Shown here in pieces: positions 21,511-32,444 of a stretch of 62,997 nucleotides of DNA. This stretch comes from Hymenopellis radicata (Eukaryota > Basidiomycota > Agaricomycetes > Agaricales > Physalacriaceae): contig JADNRX010000315.1 of assembly GCA_015501595.1 (NCBI GenBank), positions 1-62,997 on the forward strand, written 5' to 3'. Both the position numbers and the translations under genes were made by a program. The first letter of the stretch is position 1, and the number at the start of each line of letters is the position of its first letter. Below the pieces are notes generated by a model, which had not been told where the DNA came from, made no database searches, and saw only the letters and a list, made by a program, of their open reading frames with translations.

Positions 21511-22839
21511 TCATGTTCGTCGTGGGAGAGCTTCCCAGTCTTTGTTCAAACCTCGGGACGCTATTATACTCGCAGGCATACAATAAACAGGATCCAAGTC
21601 CACTAGACCTGGATATCCTAATGTTGATAGCGCTGGATTTTGTCAGTACAAACCGGGAATACAATGTCTACGGCATACCCGCGACGCCGAATTGTGTATG
21701 GAACACATCAGCCATGTCCCCAGGCCGGTCTGCAATGCCGCCACTTTCTGTATCCTGAGCCCCGAGAAATAATGAGAAGGTCAATCTCAAAACTATAGAG
21801 AATGCACAATCACCTGAGCGGACAGGATGAACTTTGTTAGTTTGTCGGCGTCTATCCATGATACCTTCTTCAGGATGGATAATGATGAGAGTACCCAGAA
21901 GCTATAGCAGACCTGGGAATTACATTAGTTGAGAATCAATGTCAACCGCAGGTACTGACATCTTCTAGCTTCTCAGGTCGGCCGTTAAGACCTCCATTCG
22001 GTAGTTGTCGTTCTGCGAGCCACCAAGCGAGGGTTTCGTGGTCGACGACGTCCAGGCGGTCCATTATGGCTAGTGCTGCGACACAAGTCCATACTGCAGA
22101 TAATGAATGGAGTGAGGAGAGAACAGAGATTTGATATATACCTTGAGCAGCGTGACTCTCTGCGCCTGCGACGGCGCCGAACCCACCATCAAAGTTCTTG
22201 CACTGTAGAATGTAACCCACCGTCTTGTCGATGTCTAAATCAGAGAGATGTCCAAGGAGGGACAGCGTGTTGAGCGCGCAGCAGATGAAACGCGTGTCGA
22301 TTTCACCGAACGAGTCTCCAGCGAATACGCCAGACGGCTGTTGGAGACTCAGGATGACTGGAAGATCGCATTAGCATGACTGCTTGAAAGGGTAAAGACG
22401 TGACGTGCACTTGACGACGCGCGGGATGTCCAGTCGATCTAGAGCATCTTGGGTGACGAGAATCTGAACGGCACTTGTCGTCGAGAGCAAGTGCGCGTCA
22501 TGGCCAGGATGTGCGCCGAATCCTCCTTTGGCCATGGATTAACATGTTATTCAGAGAAGACAAGGCGGGAACAAACCTGCCTCGTCGTCCCAACAGCTCA
22601 TAACAAAATCAATCATTTCCTCCTGTCAAGGACATCCTTGTGTCCCATAATACATAGCGCAGTCAGACCCCAGTAGATGGCGTTCATCCGTAGGTGGGCT
22701 GTAAGATGGTACGCCAGATCATCCTTGCTCTATAATCACCACCATAAGCAACCGCCATCCAGAATAGCATAAAAGAACTGACATTTCCCAAATTCTGGAT
22801 ATACGATACGTGAAGGGGCACCAGCAGTTCCTCGGCCAT
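21511..22839 (-). CDS. BET2: Rab geranylgeranyltransferase beta subunit
   Basis: Minus-strand exons give [18 protein letters not shown], then [127 protein letters not shown] and [20 protein letters not shown], and the end [16 protein letters not shown]. These are the alpha-alpha barrel repeats of prenyltransferase beta subunits, with the Zn ligands in the [15 protein letters not shown] and DVFHT segments. The protein pairs with the alpha subunit to put geranylgeranyl groups on Rab GTPases. One base appears to be missing near 22619-22624 (DVLDR to EMIDF), which would break exon 2. Introns are 45-60 bases. The start lies 47 bases from that of the divergent MTO1 gene. Confidence 0.88.
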
Positions 22840-22886
22840 GGCAAGGAAGGCTGCGGAAGCCCGGTCCGATCTCCGCACCTTTTTCC

Positions 22887-25551
22887 ATGTTTTCACGACC
22901 ATGGGGCCGACTCCGCCTGCACAGGCACTTCTCGTCCGTCGCTGAGCACATCTCGGAGCCGTACCAGGTCTGTGTTATTGGCGGCGGCCATGCGGGGTGC
23001 GAGGCGGCCGCGGCGGCGGCGCGTACGGGCGCCAAAACGCTGTTGCTCACGAAGAGCCTCGACAACGTCGGCGAGCTGTCCTGCAATCCCTCCATCGGCG
23101 GCGTGGGCAAGGGCACGCTGGTCAGGGAGATTGACGCGCTGGACGGGCTGATGGCCAAGGTTGCGGATCAGGCTGGCATCATGTTTCGTGTGCTGAATGC
23201 GACGAAAGGACCGGCCGTATGGGTGCGTATGATTTTGTGTTATCTGGTTTGGCGGGCGTTTTATGTTTGTTGTAGGGTCCGCGCGCGCAAATTGACCGTG
23301 TGTTGTATAAACGGTATATGAAGCGCGAATTGCGGAATTACCAAGAGAATCTGAGGCTTCGCGCTGCTGAAGTGTTCGATCTCGTTGTTGACCACGAGCG
23401 GACCCCCGAATCGACTTGGGGAACGATAAAAGGCGTACGACTAGGTGAGCAGGAACTTGTTCACGATAATGCATCGACTTACGTCTGTAGACACCGGAGA
23501 GGTCATTCCTTGCTCGCAGGTTGTTATATGTACTGGGACATTCTTGTCGGGTGAAATACATATCGGCGCGTCTATTTCTTTTTCTGTTTCTGCTCCTGAA
23601 ACTTACGTCTCATTTGTTCTTAGGATCAAGGTCGTTCCCTGCCGGACGAATAAACGAAGACGCGACCGTTGGTCTGTCCGCGTCTCTCAAAGCAGCTGGC
23701 TTCAAACTGGGACGATTACAAACCGGAACGCCTGCTCGCCTTGATAAAAGCACCATCGACTTTTCCAAGATGGAGCGGCAGGATGGTGATGAGGTGCCAA
23801 GTCCCTTCAGTTTTTTAAACACCACCGTTCCGAACGCGTCCAACCAAGTCTCTTGTTATATGACATACACCAATCCTACTACCCACCAAGTAGTCAAGGA
23901 CAACATGCACAATAGTATACATATACAAGAGACAAAGAAAGGTCATCATTTATAGGGTTTCGACATGCTTTTCACTCATGTTCTTCAGGCCCGAGATACT
24001 GTCCTTCTCTGGAGGCCAAGATCACCCGATTCTCGGACAAGCAGCGCCATTTAGTCTGGCTAGAGCCCGAAGGGTACGATTCGAACGTGATATATCCCAA
24101 TGGCATCTCTTGTAGTCTCTCGAAGAGGTGCAAGAGCCCATGATGCGTACCATTGTTGGACTGGAAAACGTCAAGATGGTCAGACCCGCATATGGTGTCG
24201 AGTACGACTATGTTGATCCGAGAGAACTGAAATGTTTGTGTCATCATCCGTCTGAGCGTATCACAATTCTGACCTTTTTTCCAGCTACCTTGGAAACTAA
24301 GCGGATAGATGTAGGCTAGTACTTGTATTTGTGTCTTCTGCTCACTTTGTTCTAGGGCCTATTCCTTGCTGGGCAAATAAATGGTCTGCATTTCTCAATA
24401 AGTTTCCTTTTGTGATACTGATTTTCGCTCTGCAGGTACAACGGGGTATGAGGAAGCCGCATCCCAGGGCATAGTCGCAGGTATCAACGCTGGACTTTCT
24501 GCCCTCGGTCGTCCTTCGTTTACCCTCACCCGTGCTGAGAGCTGTATCGGTGTTCTGATTGACGACCTCATCATCAAAGGTGCCGAAGAACCTTGTATGT
24601 CCCCGTTCCATCGTATCTCGTCACTTTGTCGTTGACCTTGGAGGTCAGACCGCATGTTAACATCGCGATCTGAGTATCGTCTTTCGCTGAGGCCTGAAAA
24701 CGCTGATATCCGATTGACGGCCAAAGGTTTGTATTCCTGTCCTGAACAGTGTGCGATATTGACCGTGTACATGTAGCTCATGAGGCTGGCGCTGTCACTG
24801 AGTCCCGATGGAGCGAGTTCCGAGCAATGCGGGCCACGTACAATGCGACGATCGCCATGTTGCGGAATTACGTTGCGACCCCGAACGTATGTTGTCTTTC
24901 TGTTTTCCCTTATCTCAGGCCAACTTTCTTCTGCAGCAATGGAAACGTCTCGGCTTCGAAACAAATATGGACGGTCTTAGGCGCAGGTCTGTTTTTGTTT
25001 TCCTACAGTACGGTTTACTCTCATCGTTTCAATAGCGCCTTTGATCTTCTTCGGTTGAAATACGTGAAAACAAAAGATCTTAAGAGTTGTATTCCTCTTC
25101 TCAAAGACGTCGATCTGCGTATCCTGCAAAAGATTGACGTAGAGGGTGAGTCGACGTCTTACTGTAAAAAAGTGCTTAAGTTGACTTGGGCAGGATGGTA
25201 CCACCCGCATTTGGTTCGCCAGGAGGCTGATCTCAAGATATTCCACGAAGATGAAAGTCTTCTTCTCGACCCGAATTTGGACTACACGACTGTGTATGGG
25301 CTGAGTGAGGCCGTCCGGGAACGGCTGTTTGTAGTCCGGCCCACGACGATTGTAAGTGCTTTATCATCTTGGCTTCTTGTGAGAGTGTTGATGGGATTCA
25401 GGGCGCTGCGAAGAGAATGGAGGGCATGACGCCGACGTCTATGGTGAACTTGTTGAGGCACGCGAAGCGTACGTTCAACCAAGACCGTGCGGAGGGCCGG
25501 TTCGACCATGTCGAGTTTCCGACTGAAAGTGCTGCCGCTGTGGCAGCATGA
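22887..25551 (+). CDS. MTO1: Mitochondrial tRNA-modifying FAD enzyme, GidA/MTO1 family
   Basis: The N-terminus [17 protein letters not shown] is a mitochondrial presequence. The FAD-binding [20 protein letters not shown] follows, then [26 protein letters not shown], the hallmark of GidA. Later exons carry [104 protein letters not shown] and the C-terminal helical domain with [11 protein letters not shown] and [11 protein letters not shown]. It is built from more than ten exons with short introns, and the stop is at 25549-25551. With MSS1/GTPBP3 it makes the 5-carboxymethylaminomethyl group at wobble U34 of mitochondrial tRNAs. One base seems missing near 24117-24121 (after NGISCSL). Confidence 0.92.
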
Positions 25552-27107
25552 CATCTGCGTGCTCGTATAAAAGGGGATGGAGATACTTAAGTACAAGTCT
25601 ACTCTTGCTATAATAGTTACCCTTGCCATGACATCAAGTTAGTTTGGGTACGTGGTCTCTAAGTACGCCGCGCGCACACAAATGCGTGCCGCGCTTAGCA
25701 GACAGGTCCTGCCCATGCCCAGTTGTCGTTCGAAACATTGGCGGCGATTAGTCTCGTAAACCCGCCTCTACGAGAGAGAAAGAGAATGCGCGTTTATCTC
25801 TGTGTAGAGGCGGCGATGGCGAATGACGCCCAAGTTCTCCTGACTCACATCTACTCATCCCGTCATATCTTAGGTCTGTCTTCGAGTCCGCCTTTCATTC
25901 CGGGTGGCATGGCCTTCTGCTTGTTCGCTGATCTTGAAAAAAACGGTACGGAATACAATAAACACGAGACATGTTTACTCATTGAGCTACGGGTGTCCTG
26001 ACTCGTCAACAGATACTTGCTCCTCCAACAGAGTACCGGCAGAAAAAGGGTGACTCGCGTGAGACAGAATCAGTCGTCGTAGCCCTTCGACTACGTAGGC
26101 CTGCATCATTTCGAGTGGATAGACGTGAAGCGCAGATCTGCCGCCATAGTGAGCTAATTGTTTGTGGGTCCTCTCGACGCATCGTTCCTGTTCTGGATGA
26201 AGAGTAGTGCCGGCAAGGAGGAGAAGAGATGTATAGTTGAGTGCCCAAAGCCGACCTGGGGCGAAGCTTGAGGCGCGCACGTGCACATGCGTATAGTCTC
26301 GGAACCCGACGTATAGTCGTTCCTACCTAACATGTGTATGTATCTTGCAGCGGTCATCATCTTCAAGCAATGCCTCGTCTCATCCTACGTCGCTTCTGGT
26401 TCTTCCTCTCGTTGAATGTTTCGGCTCTCAGCACTGTCTATGACTCTGCGGTCGCGCGCGCCTTACATACCAATAGTTCCGTTTCCTTGGATTAATTTTT
26501 CATCTTTTGCGCTCTCCGGTCCTGCTTGTGCGCCACTGAATCTCGTCCTAAATCCAGCGTGGATGACCTAGCGGTTATCACCGAAATGGTTGAATGAGAA
26601 ACATTCTCTTTCACGTACTAGTAGCTGACACCGAACTCTGGAGTGCGAGAATGCTATGGAGGACAGGCATATGTAGCCCAGTGGCTCATGTGTTCCATAT
26701 ATCCGGGCAAAAGTCGATCTTTTTTGCACCCCCCTACGTGCTGGTTCGAGTACCTGTAATACACTTCCTTCGTTCGCTCGCTCTTCCCTGTCATTCCTAT
26801 CGCATCTATGCGCTGTCTTCGCTACCACTCCCTCTTGGCCGTGGTGCTGCCGACTCTTCCGAATGTCCCTCACGCTGCTCCAGTGCCCAGCATCTTCGCG
26901 CGTCCTCAGCAAAGACCCCTCTTCCTCCTCCTCTTTTCACTGCTGCGGGTAACACATCCGGAGATTCTTGTGCATGGCGGTTGAGATCACCGGCGACGCG
27001 CCAGCACCTCTAGAGCTGAGTTGACCGTCTGGTTAAACTGTATTATGAAAGCGCGTGATTCATTGTCTTTTCATTCCCATACTACTTCCAGACTACTTCC
27101 TTCAGTA
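25552..27107. other. Gene-poor region with one weak ORF
   Basis: This 1.5 kb separates two convergent genes. The only candidate is a minus-strand frame at 25987-26286. The rest (26300-27100) is pyrimidine-rich on the plus strand, and I could support neither a gene nor an RNA. Confidence 0.4.
25987..26286 (-). CDS. Possible gene fragment, unrecognised
   Basis: About 100 codons are open on the minus strand. The middle part (THKQLAHYGGRSALHVYPLEMMQAYVVEGLRRLILSH, split here as THKQLAHYGGRS and ALHVYPLEMMQAYVVEGL) has the amphipathic pattern of a real helical protein rather than a shadow. No start, splice partners or family could be identified, so it may be a remnant. Confidence 0.25.
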   Translation of the reverse strand: MHVRASSFAPGRLWALNYTSLLLLAGTTLHPEQERCVERTHKQLAHYGGRSALHVYPLEMMQAYVVEGLRRLILSHASHPFSAGTLLEEQVSVDESGHP

Positions 27108-27978
27108 CTACTTTGGAGCAAACTTCTCGCCATCTTTCGTGAACCTAGAGACAGATAATCTTCAGGAAACGAAGACCGACGTAACGAAGGAAAAGCATAC
27201 CTATAATCCCAAGACTCAGGTGATTGCGCATTAATCAAGCGTGCGTAAGCCTTCGCATGAGCAGGTCCACTCTTGAGGAAATCGGCGTAGGGAGGAATCG
27301 CACCCTCAGCGGAGACCAGATGCGCGTAATGAAATCTTGTTGACGAGATGGTTTAGGTGCAATCATCCCAAGGAGAAAAAAAGCATACCTGATTCCCTCC
27401 TTCGCGTAAGCGTTATGGAGAAGCTCCGAGAGATATGCTTCGGATCTCTTTTGGAGACCCAGACTGAAACGATTACCCTCGCTGGCAACGGCTGGGAGGA
27501 ATGCGAGGAGGTTCCCCGTTACAATGAAGGCCTTGACGGAGTCCTTGTGGACTGGAGAGCGGAAAGAGCCCAGAGCTTCTTGAGCGGCGGAGTAGAAGCT
27601 CGATGCGACGGCGTTGGCTTTGTCGAATGCTGAAAGGGACAGAGAAAGCGGATCTGCGGCGTTGGAGAATTCGAGTGTGGCAGCTAACAGAGTTGTTCGA
27701 TTCACAGTTCAACAACGGAAGCGGAAAGAATATATACCGTTAAAGATGACAATGTTAGGCGGGCCAACTTCGGTGGTGACCTTCTCGAAAGCGGATTTGA
27801 TGCTCTCTGGTTTGGTGACATCGACGGTGAAGGGGTAGAGTCCTGCTGGCAGGTTGTCGCGTTTGGGGTTACGCGATCCGACAGCGACTTTGTAGTTCTG
27901 CTTGAGCAGGGTCTGTGCGACGGAGTCGCCGACGTTGGAGCCAGCGCCGATGATGAGAGCGACGAGTTTAGAGGACAT
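27108..27978 (-). CDS. Short-chain dehydrogenase/reductase (SDR)
   Basis: The start at 27978 gives MSSKLVALIIGAGSNVGDSVAQTLL, with the NAD(P)-binding GAGSNVG turn, then VAVGSRN (nucleotide-selecting region), DVTKPESIKSAFEKV and IVIFN before the first intron. Later exons supply LEFSNAADPLSLS, AFIVTGNLLAFLP (where a catalytic Ser is usual), RSEAYLSELLHNAYAKEGI and, after an intron, FHYAHLVSAEGAIPPY. Two more exons end in SWDYRFTKDGEKFAPK. The canonical YxxxK is not clear: the Tyr is in SEAYLSELLH, with no Lys four residues on, so this is an atypical member. The substrate is unknown. Four exons, all with GT..AG introns. Confidence 0.75.
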
Positions 27979-28616
27979 TTCAGAGAGTCAAAGGTGGGTT
28001 GAGATGATGAATGGTCTGGCTACATTGCGTTCAACCTTTATATTCGACTTCACAGCGACCCACATGGCTAAAACAGAGAGATTGATAAGACACTGACAAA
28101 TGTTGCAAGTTACCAAGAAACAACGTCCGCTAGAATGGCGTCATGATAGGGAGGAGAGAGCGTGTAGCCAGTGTGTGTGACGCCACGAAAATTGAACTGT
28201 TGTCCAGACGATCTGCAGCGTGGCGAGCTTGAAGTCTTGTAAACAACTATGGCAGGAGAAAGGCCCAAAGAGACCGGCGGTGGTCGTGCATATAACAAGT
28301 CTACATAAGGCTAGTTCTAAAAATAACCGTAAGCTTACAAAAAGTATATTCAAAGGTGACCTTATTGTGATTAGTCCTGAGATTGTAAAGCGACATGCGA
28401 AAAGAGCTAGACCGTCAAAGGTCCAAGTAAGGGACAAATTCTTGGCGTGTTCTGTTGGGGGTGCGATCGAAGCAGGCACGATAGTGTGAGGCTGTGCACG
28501 TTGCGGGGCTTGTTTGTCTGCTGTAGACCCTTTCTTGCTACTTTCAAATTCGAGCACTCAAAGTGTACGGTGAGCACGATTCCAGACTTTACACGAATTC
28601 TCATGTTCCCTTTAGG
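27979..28616. promoter_or_regulatory. Divergent spacer between SDR and F-box genes
   Basis: No gene is supported. A GT..AG segment just before 28617 (GGTGAGCACG ... CCCTTTAG) may be an intron in the 5' leader of the F-box gene, which would place its transcription start upstream of 28570. Confidence 0.35.
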
Positions 28617-29776
28617 ATGAGTGCACTCTCTCTCTTTCCGCAAGAGCTGCTGGATGCCATTGTCGACTCCCTCGACGATGACCGTCCCTCCATGAAGGCC
28701 TGTTCCCTCGTTTGCCGCGCATTTCGTCCCTACGCAACTGCGCGTCTGTTCTACGAGCTCGACTTGAGGTCGACTCTTTATTCTTCCATGCAATGGTCCA
28801 AGTTCCACAAGCTGTGTCTCTCGTCGCCACATATTCCACTGACGTTCCGCAAACTCCATCTATCTTTCTTCCACATACATGCCGGCGCTGGACTCGCTGT
28901 CATAGTCTTGAGGATGCTGAAAAACGTCGAGATCCTCGTAATGAGCGTGACACCTCCAGTGAACCTGTCCCCGTACCTGAAATCCACGCTCGCCAGCATG
29001 CCCATCATGCACTTCACCGCGGAAAACATGCAAATACGCGTTAAAGCCGACTTCCTGCTCCTTCTAAACGAATGTCTTCCTCAAATGAAGACTCTGTCTT
29101 TTCTAAATGTCACTTGTTCTGACACGGAGGAAAAGTATAGACCTATTACTCGAACTTGCCTCCTCGAAAATCTCGTGGTTTTGGGCGAAAGGCCCATGCC
29201 AGAGGTTCTCGATGCCATTGCAGACGGATACATCGGTCAATTAGATGAATTACGCTACCTGAGACTTGGCGTAGCAGCTGACGGTGACCCTGCCTTTGGA
29301 CGCCTCATTCAGCTCGAATCGGTCAGAAACATCAACTTGGCTCCCAAAGGATGTAAGCTATTCATCTCATATACAGTCTTCAGTCCATTAATCCTCATAC
29401 AGTTATACCTCCTGCTAAGATTATGGGCGATGCCATCAACATTCATCATCTCCATGATATAATCCTTCACATCCAGGATCTCCCGTGGCTAGTTGCATGT
29501 CTATCAAACCCACCACCGTGGACATCTGCTCTTCGCCGCATCCGCATCAACGCCCGCCAGTATAGCGAACAAGACGCACTACTGGCAGCGCTCTGGGCAC
29601 AACTCGACGATCGTCTATCTCAATCTCACATGACCTCGCTTCATACTATACAGTTATGGCGCTGTTCCGACAGCGCATGGACGGGCATTTGTGCCTGTTG
29701 CCCTCAGCTACTCAAAGCTGGTGTTCTTCAAAGGCATTCTGTGGCTCCGAAGCGACCTATTCGGAACAAGGACTGA
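28617..29776 (+). CDS. F-box protein with LRR-like region
   Basis: The protein starts MSALSLFPQELLDAIVDSL and continues DDRPSMKACSLVCRAFRPYA, a clear F-box with the LP.ELL..I and SLVCR/W-F pattern. After it come leucine-rich stretches (LRKLHLSFF-like, LKNVEILVM, LPQMKTLSFLNVT, LDELRYLRLGV) and an intron at about 29353-29420. The second exon (PKIMGDAINIHHLHDIIL...SLHTIQLWRC) ends at 29776. F-box proteins bind SKP1 and bring targets to the SCF ubiquitin ligase; mushrooms have large lineage-specific families of this kind with unknown targets. Start choice: the ATG at 28617 directly precedes the F-box. Confidence 0.8.
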
Positions 29777-30106
29777 TGATGGAAGCTCAAATGACTAGGT
29801 TGTATTCCCATATCCAATGTTAATAATGGAGGCACATTACGAATAGATAGATACTGTATCTGGCCTGATGCTAAGTAACGATATCAATGTCGATTAGTGG
29901 ACTACTCGACGGAGCGCTTTTTGAACCAGGAAACTGCGTGGGTCTCCCAAAACTTCCATCAGCAAGTGTCTCTTGTGGGGACGATACATATTGCATCGGT
30001 GTTCAAAGTCTCCCGCTGCGTCCTGCTTCGGCCGGAGGACTTGCTTGGTGTTCTATATATTTTATTCTCACTCTCTAAAGTGCCACCTGCGGCGGATCGC
30101 CAGGAC

Positions 30107-30135
30107 AACTTGCAAATATCCGATATTTGCAAGTT
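30107..30135. repeat. Perfect inverted repeat (13-base arms)
   Basis: AACTTGCAAATAT, a three-base centre CCG, then ATATTTGCAAGTT. It is absent from the otherwise similar copy at 32.1 kb, so it was gained or lost after the repeat copies separated. Confidence 0.85.
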
Positions 30136-31181
30136 CTCGTAGTTGACGGGCCAGAGTGCGCCAGGTTTTCAGTATATCGAGTTCATGAGAACGTGGACGG
30201 CACGAACCACCTGCAGGCGATAGGCTGATTCACAAAGATTACTGTGTCACTGTGATAATAACATCATGCTGCACAGATCATTTCTGTGCGACAGTTTGTA
30301 GGGTGCAGTGTTTCAATACCTTGTGTCAAGACGAAATATGGCTACAAATGTTAACCGGAGATGAGTACAAGGCGCTCTAGTTCGAGTACGTATACGTTTT
30401 ATCGGCAAATGCGTAAAATTTGTCCGTTTCATCTTGCCATCGCTTTAACTCGACTGTCTTGTGGTGGCGAAGTTCAATGACGGGTCGGGATACGGGTTTG
30501 TCATGCTGGTGCGCCGCTTCTTAGCTGACTCCATCTGGGGTCGGAGCGAGCAGTGTACTTGGCAGTGATGGAAAGCTGCTAGGATGTCCGGAGACTTGTC
30601 GAAGTGCGCAAAGTCAGGGTCTGCGTTGATCTTTGATGAGAATCTACATTTCTTCTTGCCCATTTTGCATACTAAACAAGGCTGGCCCTCGGGCCCGCCG
30701 TGGGAATGACACAGGGAAGGTTAATGTTCTTGCGCCGTAGCGACATCGATCGCACTGGTTCTCTCCATGTTGGACCTGTGTACTATGGTGAGTAAGAGAT
30801 GATTTAGGTCGGACAATGGTTATCCCACAGTAAGAACGTTGCGGCTGATACAGTCGGCAACGTGGTTCCATGAGCGCAGCACTGTGAATGGTAAACGGTT
30901 CGTAATGTCTGTGTTCTGCAATAAAGCTCGCCAGCCGGCTGAAACGAGTTAGCATAATAAACCATGTAGACAGGCAAGGCGCATACTCGGTGTACGGTTG
31001 AGCTGCTTGCTTTGTCTGGCGAGTTGGAATTTCGTTCCTGGTACGAGGTCGTAGTTTTACGCTTCCTGCTGAGGACGGCGGCAGGGCGCAATGATCAGGG
31101 ACTCTCTTTGGCCTGCGTGCATATGGACTATCATGACCCGAAGAAAGTTCTTCGAGTTCGAACACATCTTCATCGTTCGCT

Positions 31182-31529
31182 TTATCTAATAGCAGTGGTA
31201 GATGGGCAGGTGCCGGCGAGCAAAACTGACATACAGAAAAACTTTTCACATAGAAATTCGCTAGGTAGTCGAGTGTATGCGGCGTATAGACGGTCCAGTA
31301 TGCTTTGCGGCACGCCTGCGAGGTCAACTGTGGTCCGCGCGTCGAATATGTCTTCAAACCAAGGCGCCAGGATATATTGCCATGAAAAGGCCGACGCATA
31401 AGGAATCAGGATATGCAGGTAAGAAATCGCGATATCTTCAATGGTTCGCGTTGCATCATGAATGCGTTTGGTAAAGTTGGCGGTGGTTTCTGCTGCCAGT
31501 CGGCGATTTTGGTGATAGTAGAGCGCGTC
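31182..31529 (-). CDS. Unrecognised gene-like exon
   Basis: A minus-strand frame of 115 codons opens right after a good acceptor (ATATTTTTAG at 31530-31539). It begins DALYYHQNRRLAAETTANFT, then RTIEDIAISYLHILIPYAS, FSWQYILAPWFEDIFDART and LDRLYAAYTRLPSEFLCEKF. The composition is that of a real helical protein with aromatic residues spaced as in globular folds. No family was recognised and no clear flanking exons were found, so it may be a remnant of a larger gene. Confidence 0.35.
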   Translation of the reverse strand, partial: DALYYHQNRRLAAETTANFTKRIHDATRTIEDIAISYLHILIPYASAFSWQYILAPWFEDIFDARTTVDLAGVPQSILDRLYAAYTRLPSEFLCEKFFCMSVLLAGTCPSTTAIR

Positions 31530-32444
31530 CTAAAAATATCAAGCCGTTAGTTCTAGTTTCGCATATCGTAAAGAGCGTGTTAGTACTGCGCAAAACCGAA
31601 GTTTCAAAATCATTTCTGGTGCATTGCGTGCCGCGTCGCTGTGGTCGTTGGGATCAATGGTTCCGGAGAAAGACGCTAAGGATCCCATGCAGTCATTCAG
31701 GACTGTAGTGACGTGAGAACGGAAAGCGTGCAATCTAAACCAGACGCCATAGCCGCCGTGGAGTCAGCGCGCCGACTTTCTCTGACGCGACGACGACCGT
31801 GGTGGATCCGGAGGAGCGGAAGAGAAAGAAATTGATCGCATCACGTGTCCGAAGACCTCCCTCGTGCCTCAGTCTGACAAACTTACAATCCATCCGGCGC
31901 GGCCTCAGGCCTCAGCGCAGTTACTGTACTTAGCCGTAGGCCGCCTGTCGTATCTTGCACATCGCTCATGATGTCTTTTGAATTTAATTGATCCTCTAAA
32001 AACAATGCTCCTGGTGCCGGTAAATCATAGCGGAGCGAAGCGAAGCCAGTTCTTGTATATTCTATTCTCGCTCTCTAATACAGTGTCACCCGCGGCGGAT
32101 ACCATGTAGTTGACTGGCTAGAGTGCGCCATTCGTGCTAGCTTTTCAGTGTTTCGAGTTCATGAGAATGTGGACGTCACGAGCCACCTGCAGGCGACGTG
32201 ATTCGTGAAGCAAACCGTTATGTGCGCTATATTAGATACAAATTGTCGTGATACTGTGAACGTGAAGCAATGTAAGTATGAATCTATGATGTCTATGTTG
32301 ATGTCGTGCTTTATTCGCTACAGAAAGAATGAAATGAACCCTCCCCTATGCTTGTATCTCTTCCTTGCAGCCCTTTCCTCCTCTATCGTCCGATTGCAAT
32401 CTTCTTCTCGTTTTGTGTTCTCGTTCATCGCCTTCAAACATGGA

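Larger units (their letters stand above)
30051..32200 (+). repeat. Diverged direct repeat, copies at 30051-30222 and 32051-32200
   Basis: Both copies share TATTCT(A/C)(T/G)C.CTCTCTAA, CACC(T/C)GCGGCGGAT, AGTTGAC.GGC.AGAGTGCGCCA, TCGAGTTCATGAGAA.GTGGACG and GCCACCTGCAGGCGA. They have the same orientation and lie 2 kb apart. The first copy has about 30 extra bases forming a palindrome. They may be two members of a dispersed element family or the ends of a decayed insertion. Confidence 0.6.
29777..32444. other. Gene-poor region with diverged repeats
   Basis: No intact gene is supported over 2.6 kb. It holds two copies of a roughly 150-base direct repeat (30051-30222 and 32051-32200), a perfect short palindrome, and one gene-like minus-strand exon (31182-31529). 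Other long frames here lack start, splice and family support. Confidence 0.45.

Noticed and set aside
21353..21664. Separate minus-strand ORF downstream of BET2
   Set aside because: This region is explained by the last BET2 exon in another frame ([16 protein letters not shown]) and its 3' end.
26640..27010. Plus-strand ORF with Ser/Pro-rich sequence
   Set aside because: Pyrimidine-rich intergenic DNA often gives such frames; no splice or domain support.
30644..31399. Minus-strand ORF of 251 codons
   Set aside because: Composition is random-like and it overlaps a better protein-like frame at 31182-31529; no start or family support.
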